From the NCBI GenBank assembly GCA_900542275.1, contig UQMW01000003.1:38062-102061 (forward strand): a stretch of DNA of 64,000 nt. Direction: 5' to 3'. Source of the DNA: an uncultured Collinsella sp. (lineage in GTDB: Bacteria; Actinomycetota; Coriobacteriia; Coriobacteriales; Coriobacteriaceae). The translations under genes were made by a program, and so were the position numbers. This document shows positions 16,609 to 24,879 of the stretch, one piece after another; the first letter of the stretch is position 1; the number at the start of each line of letters is the position of its first letter. Under the pieces are notes generated by a model. The model was not told the origin of the DNA. It saw only the letters and a program-made list of their open reading frames with translations, and did not search any database.

Positions 16609-17328
16609 TTAAAGCTGGCGCAGACCCTCTTCCAGGCCGGTCTTGCTGTCGGTCTTCTCGTCGCGCATCTTGATGACGCGGGCGGGGACACCGGCCACGA
16701 CGGCACCGGCGGGGACGTCCTCGACGCACACGGCGCCGGCGGCAACGACAGCGCCTTTGCCTACGTGCACGCCCTCCAGGACCACGGCATTGGCGCCGAT
16801 CATAACGTCGTCCTCGATGATGACGGGCGTGGCACTGGCGGGCTCCACGACGCCTGCCAGCACGGTGCCGGCGCCGATGTGGCAGTTCTTGCCCACGGTG
16901 GCGCGGCCGCCCAGCACGGCGCCCATGTCGATCATGGAGCCTTCGCCAATGACGGAGCCGATGTTGATGATGGCGCCCATCATGATGACGGCATGGTCGC
17001 CAATCTCGACACGGTCGCGGATGATCGCGCCCGGCTCGATGCGGGCGTTGATACCCTTGAGGTCGAGCATGGGCACGGCGGAGTTGCGGCAGTCGTTCTC
17101 TACGTCGTAGTAGTCGATGGAGTCGGCGTTGGCGTCGAGGAGTGCCTTGAGCTCATCCCAGTCACCAAAGACGGTCTTGCCACGACGACCGCCGTAGACG
17201 TGCGCATTGCCCCACTGGACCTTCATGCCCGGCTTTTCGCGCACGTACAGTTTGACGGGCGTTTTCTTGGGCGCGGTTGCGATGTAGTTGATAATCTCCT
17301 GTGCATCCATCTCGGCTGCATTACTCAT
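16609..17328 (-). CDS. dapH: tetrahydrodipicolinate N-acetyltransferase
   Basis: Transfers acetyl from acetyl-CoA to tetrahydrodipicolinate, opening the acetylated branch of diaminopimelate synthesis. 239 residues from ATG 17328 (AAAGGAGAG upstream). The N-terminal domain has KTPVKLYVREKP and FGDWDELKALL. The left-handed beta-helix of hexapeptide repeats follows (IEPGAIIRDRVEIGDHAVIMMGAIINIGSVIGEGSMIDMGAVLGGRA). It ends in GVPARVIKMRDEKT. Last gene of the lysine operon, 39 bp after dapB. Length and repeat order fit DapH rather than the succinyl enzyme DapD. Confidence 0.95.
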   Translation of the reverse strand: MSNAAEMDAQEIINYIATAPKKTPVKLYVREKPGMKVQWGNAHVYGGRRGKTVFGDWDELKALLDANADSIDYYDVENDCRNSAVPMLDLKGINARIEPGAIIRDRVEIGDHAVIMMGAIINIGSVIGEGSMIDMGAVLGGRATVGKNCHIGAGTVLAGVVEPASATPVIIEDDVMIGANAVVLEGVHVGKGAVVAAGAVCVEDVPAGAVVAGVPARVIKMRDEKTDSKTGLEEGLRQL

Positions 17329-17367
17329 TTGCTGTCTCTCCTTTGAGTGGATCCGGTTGATACCTGG

Positions 17368-18108
17368 TTAGGCAAACATGACCTGGTCGAACGTATAGAA
17401 GCCAGGCTCGCGGGTGACGAGCTTCTGCGCGGCTGCCAGGGCGCCGTTGACGAAGATCTGACGGCTCGTGGCGCGGTGCGTGAGCGTGACCTCCTCGTCC
17501 TGGCCGAAAAAGCTTACCTCGTGCACGCCGGCGACGGTGCCGCCGCGCAGCGAGTGCATGCCGATCTCCTTGGGGTCGCGCGCGCCGCACATGCCCTCGC
17601 GGCCATAGACGGGGTGGTAGCCAGCCTCAGGCTCGGCCTCGACCACGGCGTCGAGTAGCAGCTTGGCGGTGCCGCTGGGAGCGTCGACCTTTTGGCTGTG
17701 GTGCGTCTCGACAATCTCGCAGTCAAAGCCGGGCAGCTCGCGCGTGGCCTGGGCAACCAGATGGCGCAGGGCGGCGATACCGATAGAGTAGTTGCCCGAG
17801 TGCATAACGCGGGCGTTCTGACCCAGCTCGCGCAGGCGATCCACCTGCTCGGGCGTATAGCCCGTGGTGCCGGAAACGAGTGCGGCACCCGTGCGCTCGA
17901 CATAGGCGACGACGGCGTCGAAGGTCACGACGTTCGAGAAGTCGATGATTACATCGGCCGTCGGTGCGCTCTCGAGCTCGGACAAGTCGAAGCCGATCTG
18001 GGCGACGATGTCAAAAACGGGCTGCCCGGCGGCGTCGACAACGCCCTCGGCGGTAGTGCGGATGAGCGAGCCCATGCGACCCGTTCCCATAATGACGGTC
18101 TTAATCAA
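17368..18108 (-). CDS. dapB: 4-hydroxy-tetrahydrodipicolinate reductase
   Basis: Reduces the DapA product with NAD(P)H to tetrahydrodipicolinate. 246 residues. The start is TTG 18108, with AAGGGAG eight bases upstream; it overlaps the dapA stop by 8 bp, implying coupled translation. IKTVIMGTGRMGS is the nucleotide site, VSGTTGYT follows, and VETHHSQKVDAPSGTA is the signature with the catalytic His and Lys. The C-terminus contains RGGTVAGVHEVSFFG, also typical of the family. Confidence 0.96.
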   Translation of the reverse strand: MIKTVIMGTGRMGSLIRTTAEGVVDAAGQPVFDIVAQIGFDLSELESAPTADVIIDFSNVVTFDAVVAYVERTGAALVSGTTGYTPEQVDRLRELGQNARVMHSGNYSIGIAALRHLVAQATRELPGFDCEIVETHHSQKVDAPSGTAKLLLDAVVEAEPEAGYHPVYGREGMCGARDPKEIGMHSLRGGTVAGVHEVSFFGQDEEVTLTHRATSRQIFVNGALAAAQKLVTREPGFYTFDQVMFA

Positions 18109-20410
18109 GCAGACCAGCTCCCTTCAGAGCATCGGTAAGTGCGGAGCGCGTGTCGTTGGCCATGGGGCATAGCGGCATGCGGTAGTTTGCCTCGATCATA
18201 CCCATCTGGGCGAGCGCTTCCTTGACGGGGATGGGGTTGACCTCGCTAAAGAGTGCATTGATGAGCGGCTGACCAGCAATTTGGATATCGCGGGCGCGCT
18301 CCACGTCACCGTCCAGGTAGGCGCGACACATGTCATGCACGAGCTGCGGCTGAACATCGGCCCACACGCTGATGGTGCCCGAGGCACCCAGGCTCATGAG
18401 CGGTACGGTGAGGGCGTCCTCGCCCGAGTACATGCGGAAGTCGTCGGACAGCAGGTGGGCGATCTTGGCCGCGTAGGCAACGTTGCCCGAGGCTTCCTTG
18501 ATGCCCATGATGTTGGGGTGCGCGGCCAAGCGCTCTACGTTGCGCTCGCTGATGCCGCAGCCGCAGCGGCCGGGGATGTTGTACAGGATGCAGGGAATGT
18601 CCACGGCATCGGCGACGGTCTTAAAGTGCTGATAGATGCCCTCTTCATTGGCCTTGTTGTAGTAGGGGGCGATGAGCAGCAGGCCGTCGGCTCCCAAGCC
18701 CTGGTAGGTGAGCGACTTGGTGAGCATGGTCTGCGTGGAGTTGGAGCCCGAGCCGGCGATGACGGGGACACGTCCTGCAACATGCTTGACCACGGCGGCG
18801 ACGACGGAGTTGTCCTCGTCATCGGTCATCGTGGCGCTCTCACCGGTGGTGCCCAGGGTGAGGATGGCGTCGGTGCCGTTTTGCAGGTGGAAATCGATAA
18901 GGCGCTCGAGTGCGTCAAAGTCGACGCTGCCGTCCTTTTTAAACGGCGTGACAAGGGCGACGATTGAGCCCTCGAGGCTGCGGATATCCATGTTTTTCTC
19001 CTTCGCTTCCGCGATCTGGATGCGTTTATTCCATTGGGCGGCGACGGCCAAGCGCTCGTCCTGAGCGCGACGTCGAGCGCTTTCGGCGCGCGATTTGGCC
19101 AGCAGCTCTCGTCCGCACGGCAGCACGTCGAGCGTGGCAAAATAGTCGCCCGGGCGCTCGGCGCGGCGGATGAGGTCGGCCGAGCCATCGGGGCGCAGTA
19201 GGACCTCAGCTGAGCGCAGGCGTCCGTTGTAGTTGTAGCCCATGGAGTAGCCGTGGGCGCCTGTATCGTGGATCACGAGCAAGTCACCCATATCGATATG
19301 CGGCAGCTCGCGATCGATGGCGAACTTGTCGTTGTTCTCGCATAGGTTTCCCGTGATGTCGTAGGTGTCCGTGACGGGCGCTGCGGTCTTGTCGGCGCCA
19401 CCCGGCTGACCCATCACCGTAATGTGGTGGTAGGCGCCATACATGGCAGGGCGGATCAAGTCGACGGCGCTTGCGTCGACACCGATATAGTCCTTGTAGA
19501 TTTGCTTCTCGTGGATGGCCTTGGTGACCAGGCAACCGTAGGGGCCCATCATAAAGCGGCCCATCTCGGTGCAGATGACCACATCGCCCATGCCGGCGGG
19601 AATCAGGATCTCGTCGTAGGCCGCGTGCACTCCCTCGCCGATGGCGTGAATGTCGTTGGCCTGCTGCTCGGGCAGGTAGGGGATGCCGACGCCGCCAGAT
19701 AGATTGATGAAGGCGACATGTGCGCCGGTCTCGCGCTCCAGGCGCACGGCAAGCTCAAAGAGGATGCGCGCGAGCTTGGGGTAGTAGTCGTTGGTGACGG
19801 TATTGCTAGCGAGGAAGGCGTGGATACCAAAGTCCTCGGCGCCCTTGGCCTTGAGCATGCGGAACGCCTCGAAGAGTTGCTCGGTGGTCATGCCGTACTT
19901 GGAGTCGCCGGGGTTATCCATGATGCCGTTGGAAAGCTGGAACAGACCGCCCGGATTAAAGCGGCAGCTGACCGTCTTGGGGATGGGCCCCGCAACGTGC
20001 TCAAAGAACTCGATGTGGCTGATGTCGTCAAAGTTGACGATGGCGCCCAGCTTGTCGGCGAGCTCAAAGTCCGCTGCCGGCGTGTCGTTGGACGAGAACA
20101 TGATGTCGTGTCCCGTGATACCCAGCGAGCGGGCGATCATGAGCTCGGTATAGCTCGAGCAATCGCAGCCGCAGCCGTATTCATTGAGAATGGAGATGAG
20201 CGCCGGGTTGGGATTGGCCTTGACGGCAAAGTATTCCTTAAAGCCCGGGTTCCATGCGAAGGCGTCGCGCACCTCTTGCATGTTGCGGCGGATGCCCGCC
20301 TCGTCGTATAGATGAAACGGCGTGGGGAACTGCTCGACGATATGCTCGAGCGTCTCCTTGTCCACAAACGGCTGCTTGGCCGCATACGCTTCGTTGGGGG
20401 TCAATGCCAT
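18101..20410 (-). CDS. lysA-dapA: LysA-DapA fusion: diaminopimelate decarboxylase joined to dihydrodipicolinate synthase
   Basis: One uninterrupted frame of 769 residues joins the last and first enzymes of lysine synthesis. Residues 1 to about 430 are LysA: K64 in FAVKANPNPA binds PLP, SGGVGIPY is the glycine loop, and GNLCENNDKFA plus IDMGDLLVIHDTGAHGYSMGYNYN are C-terminal active-site motifs. About 40 charged, helix-like residues link to DapA, which begins at M474. DapA has GTTGESATM, YNIPGRCGCG with the Tyr, and IMGIKEASGN with the Schiff-base Lys. I re-read the linker codons and found no stop. An AAGGAG lies before M474, so DapA may also be made alone. A lysine riboswitch precedes the gene. 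Confidence 0.88.
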   Translation of the reverse strand: MALTPNEAYAAKQPFVDKETLEHIVEQFPTPFHLYDEAGIRRNMQEVRDAFAWNPGFKEYFAVKANPNPALISILNEYGCGCDCSSYTELMIARSLGITGHDIMFSSNDTPAADFELADKLGAIVNFDDISHIEFFEHVAGPIPKTVSCRFNPGGLFQLSNGIMDNPGDSKYGMTTEQLFEAFRMLKAKGAEDFGIHAFLASNTVTNDYYPKLARILFELAVRLERETGAHVAFINLSGGVGIPYLPEQQANDIHAIGEGVHAAYDEILIPAGMGDVVICTEMGRFMMGPYGCLVTKAIHEKQIYKDYIGVDASAVDLIRPAMYGAYHHITVMGQPGGADKTAAPVTDTYDITGNLCENNDKFAIDRELPHIDMGDLLVIHDTGAHGYSMGYNYNGRLRSAEVLLRPDGSADLIRRAERPGDYFATLDVLPCGRELLAKSRAESARRRAQDERLAVAAQWNKRIQIAEAKEKNMDIRSLEGSIVALVTPFKKDGSVDFDALERLIDFHLQNGTDAILTLGTTGESATMTDDEDNSVVAAVVKHVAGRVPVIAGSGSNSTQTMLTKSLTYQGLGADGLLLIAPYYNKANEEGIYQHFKTVADAVDIPCILYNIPGRCGCGISERNVERLAAHPNIMGIKEASGNVAYAAKIAHLLSDDFRMYSGEDALTVPLMSLGASGTISVWADVQPQLVHDMCRAYLDGDVERARDIQIAGQPLINALFSEVNPIPVKEALAQMGMIEANYRMPLCPMANDTRSALTDALKGAGLLD
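18989..19003 (-). other. dapA: internal in-frame start for stand-alone DapA
   Basis: ATG at 18991-18989, with AAGGAG (19003-18998) six bases before it, inside the lysA-dapA frame. Initiation here would give a normal-length 296-residue DapA (18101-18991). Confidence 0.6.
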
Positions 20411-20423
20411 GTCCCGTAAACCT

Positions 20424-20488
20424 CGCTATCCAGACGGCGCCATCTGCGCATCGAATCCGCATAGCGTGGACCCAATGTCCGGATAGCG
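20424..20488 (-). promoter_or_regulatory. stem next to the lysA ribosome binding site
   Basis: In the transcript, CGCTATCCGGAC (plus positions 20477-20488) can pair with GTCTGGATAGCG (20424-20435) through 12 bp with one G-U. It closes directly before the GAGG that serves lysA, just after the riboswitch. It could be the expression platform acting on translation. I see no T run that would make it a terminator. Confidence 0.5.
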
Positions 20489-20499
20489 CTCCCGCATTG

Positions 20500-20645
20500 C
20501 TGCAGACAGTCCTGCGGGTGTTTCCCGCAGGCCCACCAGGTTGTTCGTGCCCAAAAACCCAGTTCGGCGGGTTTCGCCTCCCCACGGGGTCAAAGCCTGC
20601 CGGCTCGCCCGCGGTTCTTCGTGCCCGCGCCTCTATCAAGTGGTA
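20500..20645 (-). promoter_or_regulatory. lysine riboswitch (L-box)
   Basis: The leader RNA of lysA-dapA contains, in order, L-box landmarks: GATAGAGGCGCGGGCACGAAG near the 5' end (AGAGGCGC, plus positions 20627-20634), then GGAGGCGAAACCCGCCGAAC (20558-20581), a CCTGCGGG/CCCGCAGG stem (20511-20531) and the closing ACTGTC (20505-20510). The aptamer binds lysine and lowers expression of the genes below. Ends are approximate, as I could not run a covariance model. Confidence 0.82.
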
Positions 20646-20789
20646 ACGACCCTACCACGTTGCACTTTACCAAACAAGAGTATTCGTATATAACGTTTAA
20701 AAAATGCAGGGATATGCTAGAAACAAGGGCGTCACAATTCTGCATCACAATATTGTGTGAATGGATATGCCCCCATGAAAGGATCCTTT

Positions 20790-21977
20790 ATGACCGAGCT
20801 CCAAGAACTTCGTCGCTATCGTCGCGACCTGCATCACATTCCGGAGCTCGATTTCGATCTTCCTCAAACCATAGCCTATATCGAGGGTGTGCTCGCCTCG
20901 CTTGCCTGTGAGCTGACCCATCCCTGCCCCAGCTGCGTATGTGCTTTCTTCGACGCTGGCACGGGCGCCGCGCATGCCACGGCGATTCGCGCCGATATGG
21001 ACGCGCTGCCCATCGCGGAGGCGACGGGTGCGGCCTTTGCCTCGACGCATCCCGGAAAGATGCACGCTTGCGGACACGATGGACACATGGCCATGGCACT
21101 TGCGGCAGCAACCTTTGTCGACCGCACGATTCGTGAGCAGCCGGGTGCCATCAAGCGCAACGTGCTCTTTGTGTTCCAGCCTGCCGAGGAGACGACCGGT
21201 GGCGCCAAGACAGTATGCGAGAGCGGTGTGTTCGAGTGCTACGGGGTCGACCGCATTTTTGGCTTTCATGTGTGGCCCGATCTGCCTGCGAACACGTTGG
21301 CGAGTTGTTCCGGCCCGCTGCTGGCGCGCTCGAGCGAGACACATATCCATATTCACGGTACGAGTATCCATATTGCTAAGACTTATGGTGTGCCGGTTGA
21401 GGAGTCGCACGATGCGGCACTGGCGGCTGCCAAGTTCTTGGTTGCCGAGCGTGAATTGATGGACGAGGTGGGTGCCGATGAACCCTGCATTGGTAAGTTC
21501 GGCCTGCTGCAGGCCGGTACCGTCTGCAATGCGGTGGCGGGGGAGGCCCATGTTGCCGGCAGTCTGCGTGTGTTTACGGACGGCATGTTCGACCGCGCGC
21601 GCGAAGGCGTGCGCCGTGTACTCGACGAGGCATGCACTGCAACGGGCTGCACGTACGATCTCGACTTTGCCGAGGGCTATCCGCCGGTCGATAACGACCC
21701 CGAGCTGTTTGCCCGAATCGCGCCCGCTCTGCCCGAATTGCAGCTCGTGGACGAGCCGCTGCTAATCGCCGAGGATTTCGCGTTCTATCAGCGGCATCTG
21801 CCGGGCGTGTTCTTCTTGCTGGGCACGGGCGTGCCAGAGGGCCAAGACAACCCGAGTGATTCGGATGGCTGCCCCGCCTATGCAACAAGCGCCCTGCATA
21901 CCGATAGCATGCTCTTTGACGAGGAAATCCTACTCAAGGGCCTCGATGTCTACAAACGATTGCTTGGCTTGGAGTGA
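20790..21977 (+). CDS. M20D amidohydrolase, probable N-acetyldiaminopimelate deacetylase
   Basis: 395 residues from ATG 20790 (AAAGGA six bases upstream). M20 family, D subgroup: ELRRYRRDLHHIPELDFDLPQT at the start, IRADMDALPIAEATG, KMHACGHDGHMAMAL (metal ligands), FQPAEETTGGAK with the catalytic Glu, and a C-terminal LHTDSMLFDEEIL containing the last ligand. This subgroup includes hippurate, indole-acetyl and N-acetyl-diaminopimelate hydrolases. The divergent neighbour is the lysine operon with dapH, which requires exactly such a deacetylase, so that role is favoured. Substrate assignment is inference. Confidence 0.85.
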   Translation: MTELQELRRYRRDLHHIPELDFDLPQTIAYIEGVLASLACELTHPCPSCVCAFFDAGTGAAHATAIRADMDALPIAEATGAAFASTHPGKMHACGHDGHMAMALAAATFVDRTIREQPGAIKRNVLFVFQPAEETTGGAKTVCESGVFECYGVDRIFGFHVWPDLPANTLASCSGPLLARSSETHIHIHGTSIHIAKTYGVPVEESHDAALAAAKFLVAERELMDEVGADEPCIGKFGLLQAGTVCNAVAGEAHVAGSLRVFTDGMFDRAREGVRRVLDEACTATGCTYDLDFAEGYPPVDNDPELFARIAPALPELQLVDEPLLIAEDFAFYQRHLPGVFFLLGTGVPEGQDNPSDSDGCPAYATSALHTDSMLFDEEILLKGLDVYKRLLGLE

Positions 21978-21979
21978 CG

Positions 21980-22303
21980 ATGGAGCGACGCCGACAGTCT
22001 GCCGTGTATAGTCCTGGTGGGTGTGGGTGCGGCTTGCTGCTGCTCCCGGTTATTGCTGTGAGCATTGGCGTGATGTTTGCGCTTGCTGGGCTGGCTGCGG
22101 CGGCACTCGTACTGTTTATCACTGCCATCGGCGTGACGATTTGGCTCTGCCGCAATCGCGAGCGACGCCGTGCCGACGGTAAAACCAATGTCGGCTGGGT
22201 CATCTTTCTAATCATTGCGTACCTGCTGAGTGTCAGCTACCTTGTTTTCTTTGTCCTGTTGATGATCAGTGCCTTTACCGGGGAATCCGTCACGGTGGGT
22301 TGA
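21980..22303 (+). CDS. small three-helix membrane protein, unknown
   Basis: About 107 residues from ATG 21980, two bases after the M20 stop, so cotranscribed. The N-terminus MERRRQSAVYSPGGCGCG is basic and Cys/Gly-rich. Three hydrophobic segments follow: LLLLPVIAVSIGVMFALAGL, AAAALVLFITAIGVTIWLC and VGWVIFLIIAYLLSVSYLVFFVLLM. A basic loop (RNRERRRADGKTN) separates helices two and three and should face the cytoplasm. I do not recognise a family. Confidence 0.7.
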   Translation: MERRRQSAVYSPGGCGCGLLLLPVIAVSIGVMFALAGLAAAALVLFITAIGVTIWLCRNRERRRADGKTNVGWVIFLIIAYLLSVSYLVFFVLLMISAFTGESVTVG

Positions 22304-22407
22304 TCACCACTGGCAGACGGTCGCGCAAAGTGCGTTTGCTCGGCGCTTGGACAACTGCATTGGCCGTTTACCGCAACCTTAGCTCTCAGCTAATGAATTC
22401 AAGTTCA

Positions 22408-22461
22408 ATCCTTCCTACGATGTGCTGTGTGCCGGCACGGTAGCCGGATCGTAGGAAGGAT
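22408..22461 (+). promoter_or_regulatory. 14-bp inverted repeat covering the SD of the FxLYD-like gene
   Basis: ATCCTTCCTACGAT (22408-22421) is perfectly complementary to ATCGTAGGAAGGAT (22448-22461). The second arm contains the AGGAAGGA that is the SD for ATG 22467. The 26-nt loop holds a smaller CCGGC/GCCGG stem. If folded, the site would be closed to ribosomes. Confidence 0.7.
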
Positions 22462-22466
22462 GAATA

Positions 22467-22910
22467 ATGGCAAAAGAGGGAAAGAAGCCGATCGGCAAGA
22501 TTGTCCTAGGCATCATCGTGGTGCTGGTTATCGTCGGTGCCGTGGGCTCTATGGGCGGCAACTCAACCGATTCGTCTGCGAGCGATTCGGCAAAACCTGC
22601 CGAGATGACACAGCAGGCTGAGGGGCAAAAAGAACCGCAAGAACCGTATACCATTGCTGACGAGGCTGAAGACACTTCCAATCAGTTTACCTATAAGATC
22701 ACGGGCACGCTGACCAATAACACGGACAAGGAAAAGAGCTACATTCAGATTGAGTATGTTCTGTATGATGCCGATGGCAACCAGGTTGGAACGGCTCTTG
22801 CAAACACCAATCATCTGAAGGCGGGCGGCTCCTGGAAGTTCGAGGCGCTGGGTACGGTGTCTCCCGACCAGGTTGCTAGCTGGGAGCGTTCGGACGTAAG
22901 CGGTTTCTAG
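22467..22910 (+). CDS. FxLYD-like membrane-anchored protein
   Basis: 147 residues from ATG 22467. A basic start (MAKEGKKPIGK) and one helix (IVLGIIVVLVIVGAVGSMGG) act as a signal-anchor, with the rest outside. A Ser/Asp/Gln-rich spacer follows. The last 80 residues form a beta-sandwich-like domain with TYKITGTLTNNTDKEKSYIQIEYVLYDADGNQVGTALAN and LKAGGSWKFEAL, the pattern of FxLYD-type (DUF3426-like) domains. Function unknown. Its RBS lies in a hairpin. The HTH and kinase genes follow closely and may be cotranscribed. Confidence 0.78.
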   Translation: MAKEGKKPIGKIVLGIIVVLVIVGAVGSMGGNSTDSSASDSAKPAEMTQQAEGQKEPQEPYTIADEAEDTSNQFTYKITGTLTNNTDKEKSYIQIEYVLYDADGNQVGTALANTNHLKAGGSWKFEALGTVSPDQVASWERSDVSGF

Positions 22911-22941
22911 CATGTTGCATGCACTGGGGAGGTGAAGTCGT

Positions 22942-23364
22942 ATGCCCGATAAAAAGCTGACCGAGGAGTTGCTCAACGAGCTTCTCGATGCGCCGAACAT
23001 CGATGGCTATATCAGGGAGCACGACTTTGCCGCCCCGTCGCTTTCGGACTATCTGAAGCAGCTGCTGCAGGAAAAGGGCTTGGAGCGTTCGCGCGTGGTT
23101 CGTATGGCCGATCTCAATGAGACCTTTGGCTATCAGATCTTTACTGGTGCGCGTCACCCGAGTCGCAATAAGGTGCTGCAGATTGCCTTTGCGATGGCGC
23201 TGACGCTCAAAGAGACCAACCGTGCGCTGACGGCTGCCGGGGTAAGCGTCCTTAACTGCAAGGATCGCCGTGATGCGATTATCATCTTTTGCATCGATCG
23301 CGGGTGTAGCCTCCAAAAGGTCAACGAGGAGCTGTATCGCTTTGGCGAGGAGACGGTGAGTTAG
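22942..23364 (+). CDS. HTH regulator-like protein linked to the kinase
   Basis: 140 residues, behind GGGGAGGTG. A helical N-terminus (KKLTEELLNELLDAPNIDGYI) precedes an HTH-like core: LSDYLKQLLQEKGLERSRVVRMADLNETFGYQIFTGARHPSRNKVLQIAFAM in XRE-like order. The C-terminus (NRALTAAGVSVLNCKDRRDAIIIFCIDRGCSLQKVNEELYRFGEE) is also typical of small regulators that sit beside Ser/Thr kinase genes in Lachnospiraceae and Coriobacteria. The kinase starts about 100 bp downstream, so it may be the kinase substrate or partner; that is inference. Confidence 0.75.
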   Translation: MPDKKLTEELLNELLDAPNIDGYIREHDFAAPSLSDYLKQLLQEKGLERSRVVRMADLNETFGYQIFTGARHPSRNKVLQIAFAMALTLKETNRALTAAGVSVLNCKDRRDAIIIFCIDRGCSLQKVNEELYRFGEETVS

Positions 23365-23462
23365 CGGCTGATATCTGAGCCAGCGGAGCTGCTGAACAAC
23401 GATGCAAACGAACGGGGCGCGGACGCCATGGGGTGTCTGCGCCCTGCGCTATGATGGAGACT

Positions 23463-24842
23463 ATGGATACTCAGACCCCAACATATTTCGATGACGAGCT
23501 GACCGCAGCGCTTGCCGAGCACCTGGCGTCGCTCGATCGCGACGACAGCTATCGCGTGGAGCGTGTACTTAAGCGCTCGTCCGTTGAAACAACCGAGCTC
23601 GTGTACTTTGAAGGAACCGGCGGTGGTTCGCTCGGCCCCTTTGTCCGTAAACGCATCGATGCTTCGGCTCAAATCGGCGGGGCATACGGGCGTCTGTTTG
23701 CCGCCCAGCGGGCAGGCAGGCGTTTTGAGCACCTGCCCAGAATCGTCGATTGTCATCGTGTGGGCGACGAGCTCAACGTGGTTATGGAATACATCGAAGG
23801 GGAGACGCTCAGGGCGCTGGCGGACCGTCTGGGAGCCACCCCCGATTATGCGCGTGAATTGTATCCTGCCCTATGCGATGCCGTGGGCGAGCTCCACGCC
23901 GGTTTTGCAATGGCGGGGGAGACGTCGGCGCCGGTGATCCATCGCGACCTCAAACCGTCGAATATCATCGTGACGGGTGCGAACTGTACGCTCGATGAGG
24001 GCCTGACGTTTTCGTCGCTGGTGATTATCGACTTGGGGATCGCGCGCGTATGGCGCGATGGCGCCGATGCCGACACCGTCAAGTTTGGCACGCGACCCTA
24101 TGCGCCGCCCGAGCAGTATGGGTTTGGGCAGACGAGTGTGCGCAGCGACGTCTACGCACTGGGCGCCCTGTTGTTCTTCTGCTTGACGGGAGTCGACCCT
24201 AAACCAGGGCTCGACATGCGCGAGCAATGCGAGGCGCGTGGCATTCCCACTCCACTTGCCGATGCCGTCTGCATGTCGATGGCGCTCGACCCGGCCAAGC
24301 GTTTTGCGAGTGCGGAAGCGTTGGGACGGGCGACGCGCTCGGCATACGATCTGAGCCGCCCCGTGCGGCCTCCTACACCTGCGCCTGTCCGTACTCCGGC
24401 CTCGGAGACGGTGTTGACGCTCCAAGGGCTCCAGAACCCCGCAGGGCTTCCTAGGCCTGCCGCCTACGCTGCATGCGGTCCGCTCTCTCGCGTTCCGGAG
24501 TCTCTGGGGCGCATTTGGAATGCGCTCGTCTGCTTCTCGCTACTTGTGTTCTTTGCCGGAAGTCACTTTGCCGTCTTTCACCCCACGGGAGCAAACCAAA
24601 GCTACCCGACGTGGCTTCTCATAATCGAGTATTTTTTCTTTGTCGATGGCCTTATGGTGCTTGTGCATTTTGCGCTGCTCGATAAGCGCCGTCTCCGTCG
24701 GCGATTCGCACTGCTCGACAGCTATCGCGGCAAGAAACTTGCGAAACTCTGGCTCAAGGTATTGGGTGTGCTGCTCCTATGCATGATCGTCATAGTCGCG
24801 GTTGCCAATGTGACCGGCGTCGTCGATACCTCCGCTACCTAA
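23463..24842 (+). CDS. membrane Ser/Thr protein kinase
   Basis: 459 residues; ATG 23463 chosen because TGGAGA precedes it. Residues about 30-300 are an Hanks-type kinase: VVMEYIEGETL, catalytic loop VIHRDLKPSNIIV, metal-binding IIDLGIARVW (DLG in place of DFG) and GTRPYAPPEQYGFGQTSVRSDVYALGAL. The glycine-rich loop is weak. Three hydrophobic segments in the C-terminal 130 residues (WNALVCFSLLVFFAGSHFAVF, WLLIIEYFFFVDGLMVLVHF, LGVLLLCMIVIVAVANV) put it in the membrane. A Pro-rich linker (RPPTPAPVRTP) lies between. There are no PASTA repeats, so it is not PknB-like. A terminator follows. Confidence 0.9.
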   Translation: MDTQTPTYFDDELTAALAEHLASLDRDDSYRVERVLKRSSVETTELVYFEGTGGGSLGPFVRKRIDASAQIGGAYGRLFAAQRAGRRFEHLPRIVDCHRVGDELNVVMEYIEGETLRALADRLGATPDYARELYPALCDAVGELHAGFAMAGETSAPVIHRDLKPSNIIVTGANCTLDEGLTFSSLVIIDLGIARVWRDGADADTVKFGTRPYAPPEQYGFGQTSVRSDVYALGALLFFCLTGVDPKPGLDMREQCEARGIPTPLADAVCMSMALDPAKRFASAEALGRATRSAYDLSRPVRPPTPAPVRTPASETVLTLQGLQNPAGLPRPAAYAACGPLSRVPESLGRIWNALVCFSLLVFFAGSHFAVFHPTGANQSYPTWLLIIEYFFFVDGLMVLVHFALLDKRRLRRRFALLDSYRGKKLAKLWLKVLGVLLLCMIVIVAVANVTGVVDTSAT

Positions 24843-24846
24843 AAGA

Positions 24847-24870
24847 AAAGGGCCCCATTGGGGCCCTTTG
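24847..24870. terminator. bidirectional terminator
   Basis: AAAGGGGCCCC-type stem: AAAGGGCCCC / GGGGCCCTTT with ATT loop. Between the convergent kinase gene and the coiled-coil hydrolase gene. Confidence 0.75.
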
Positions 24871-24879
24871 CAGTTGCAC

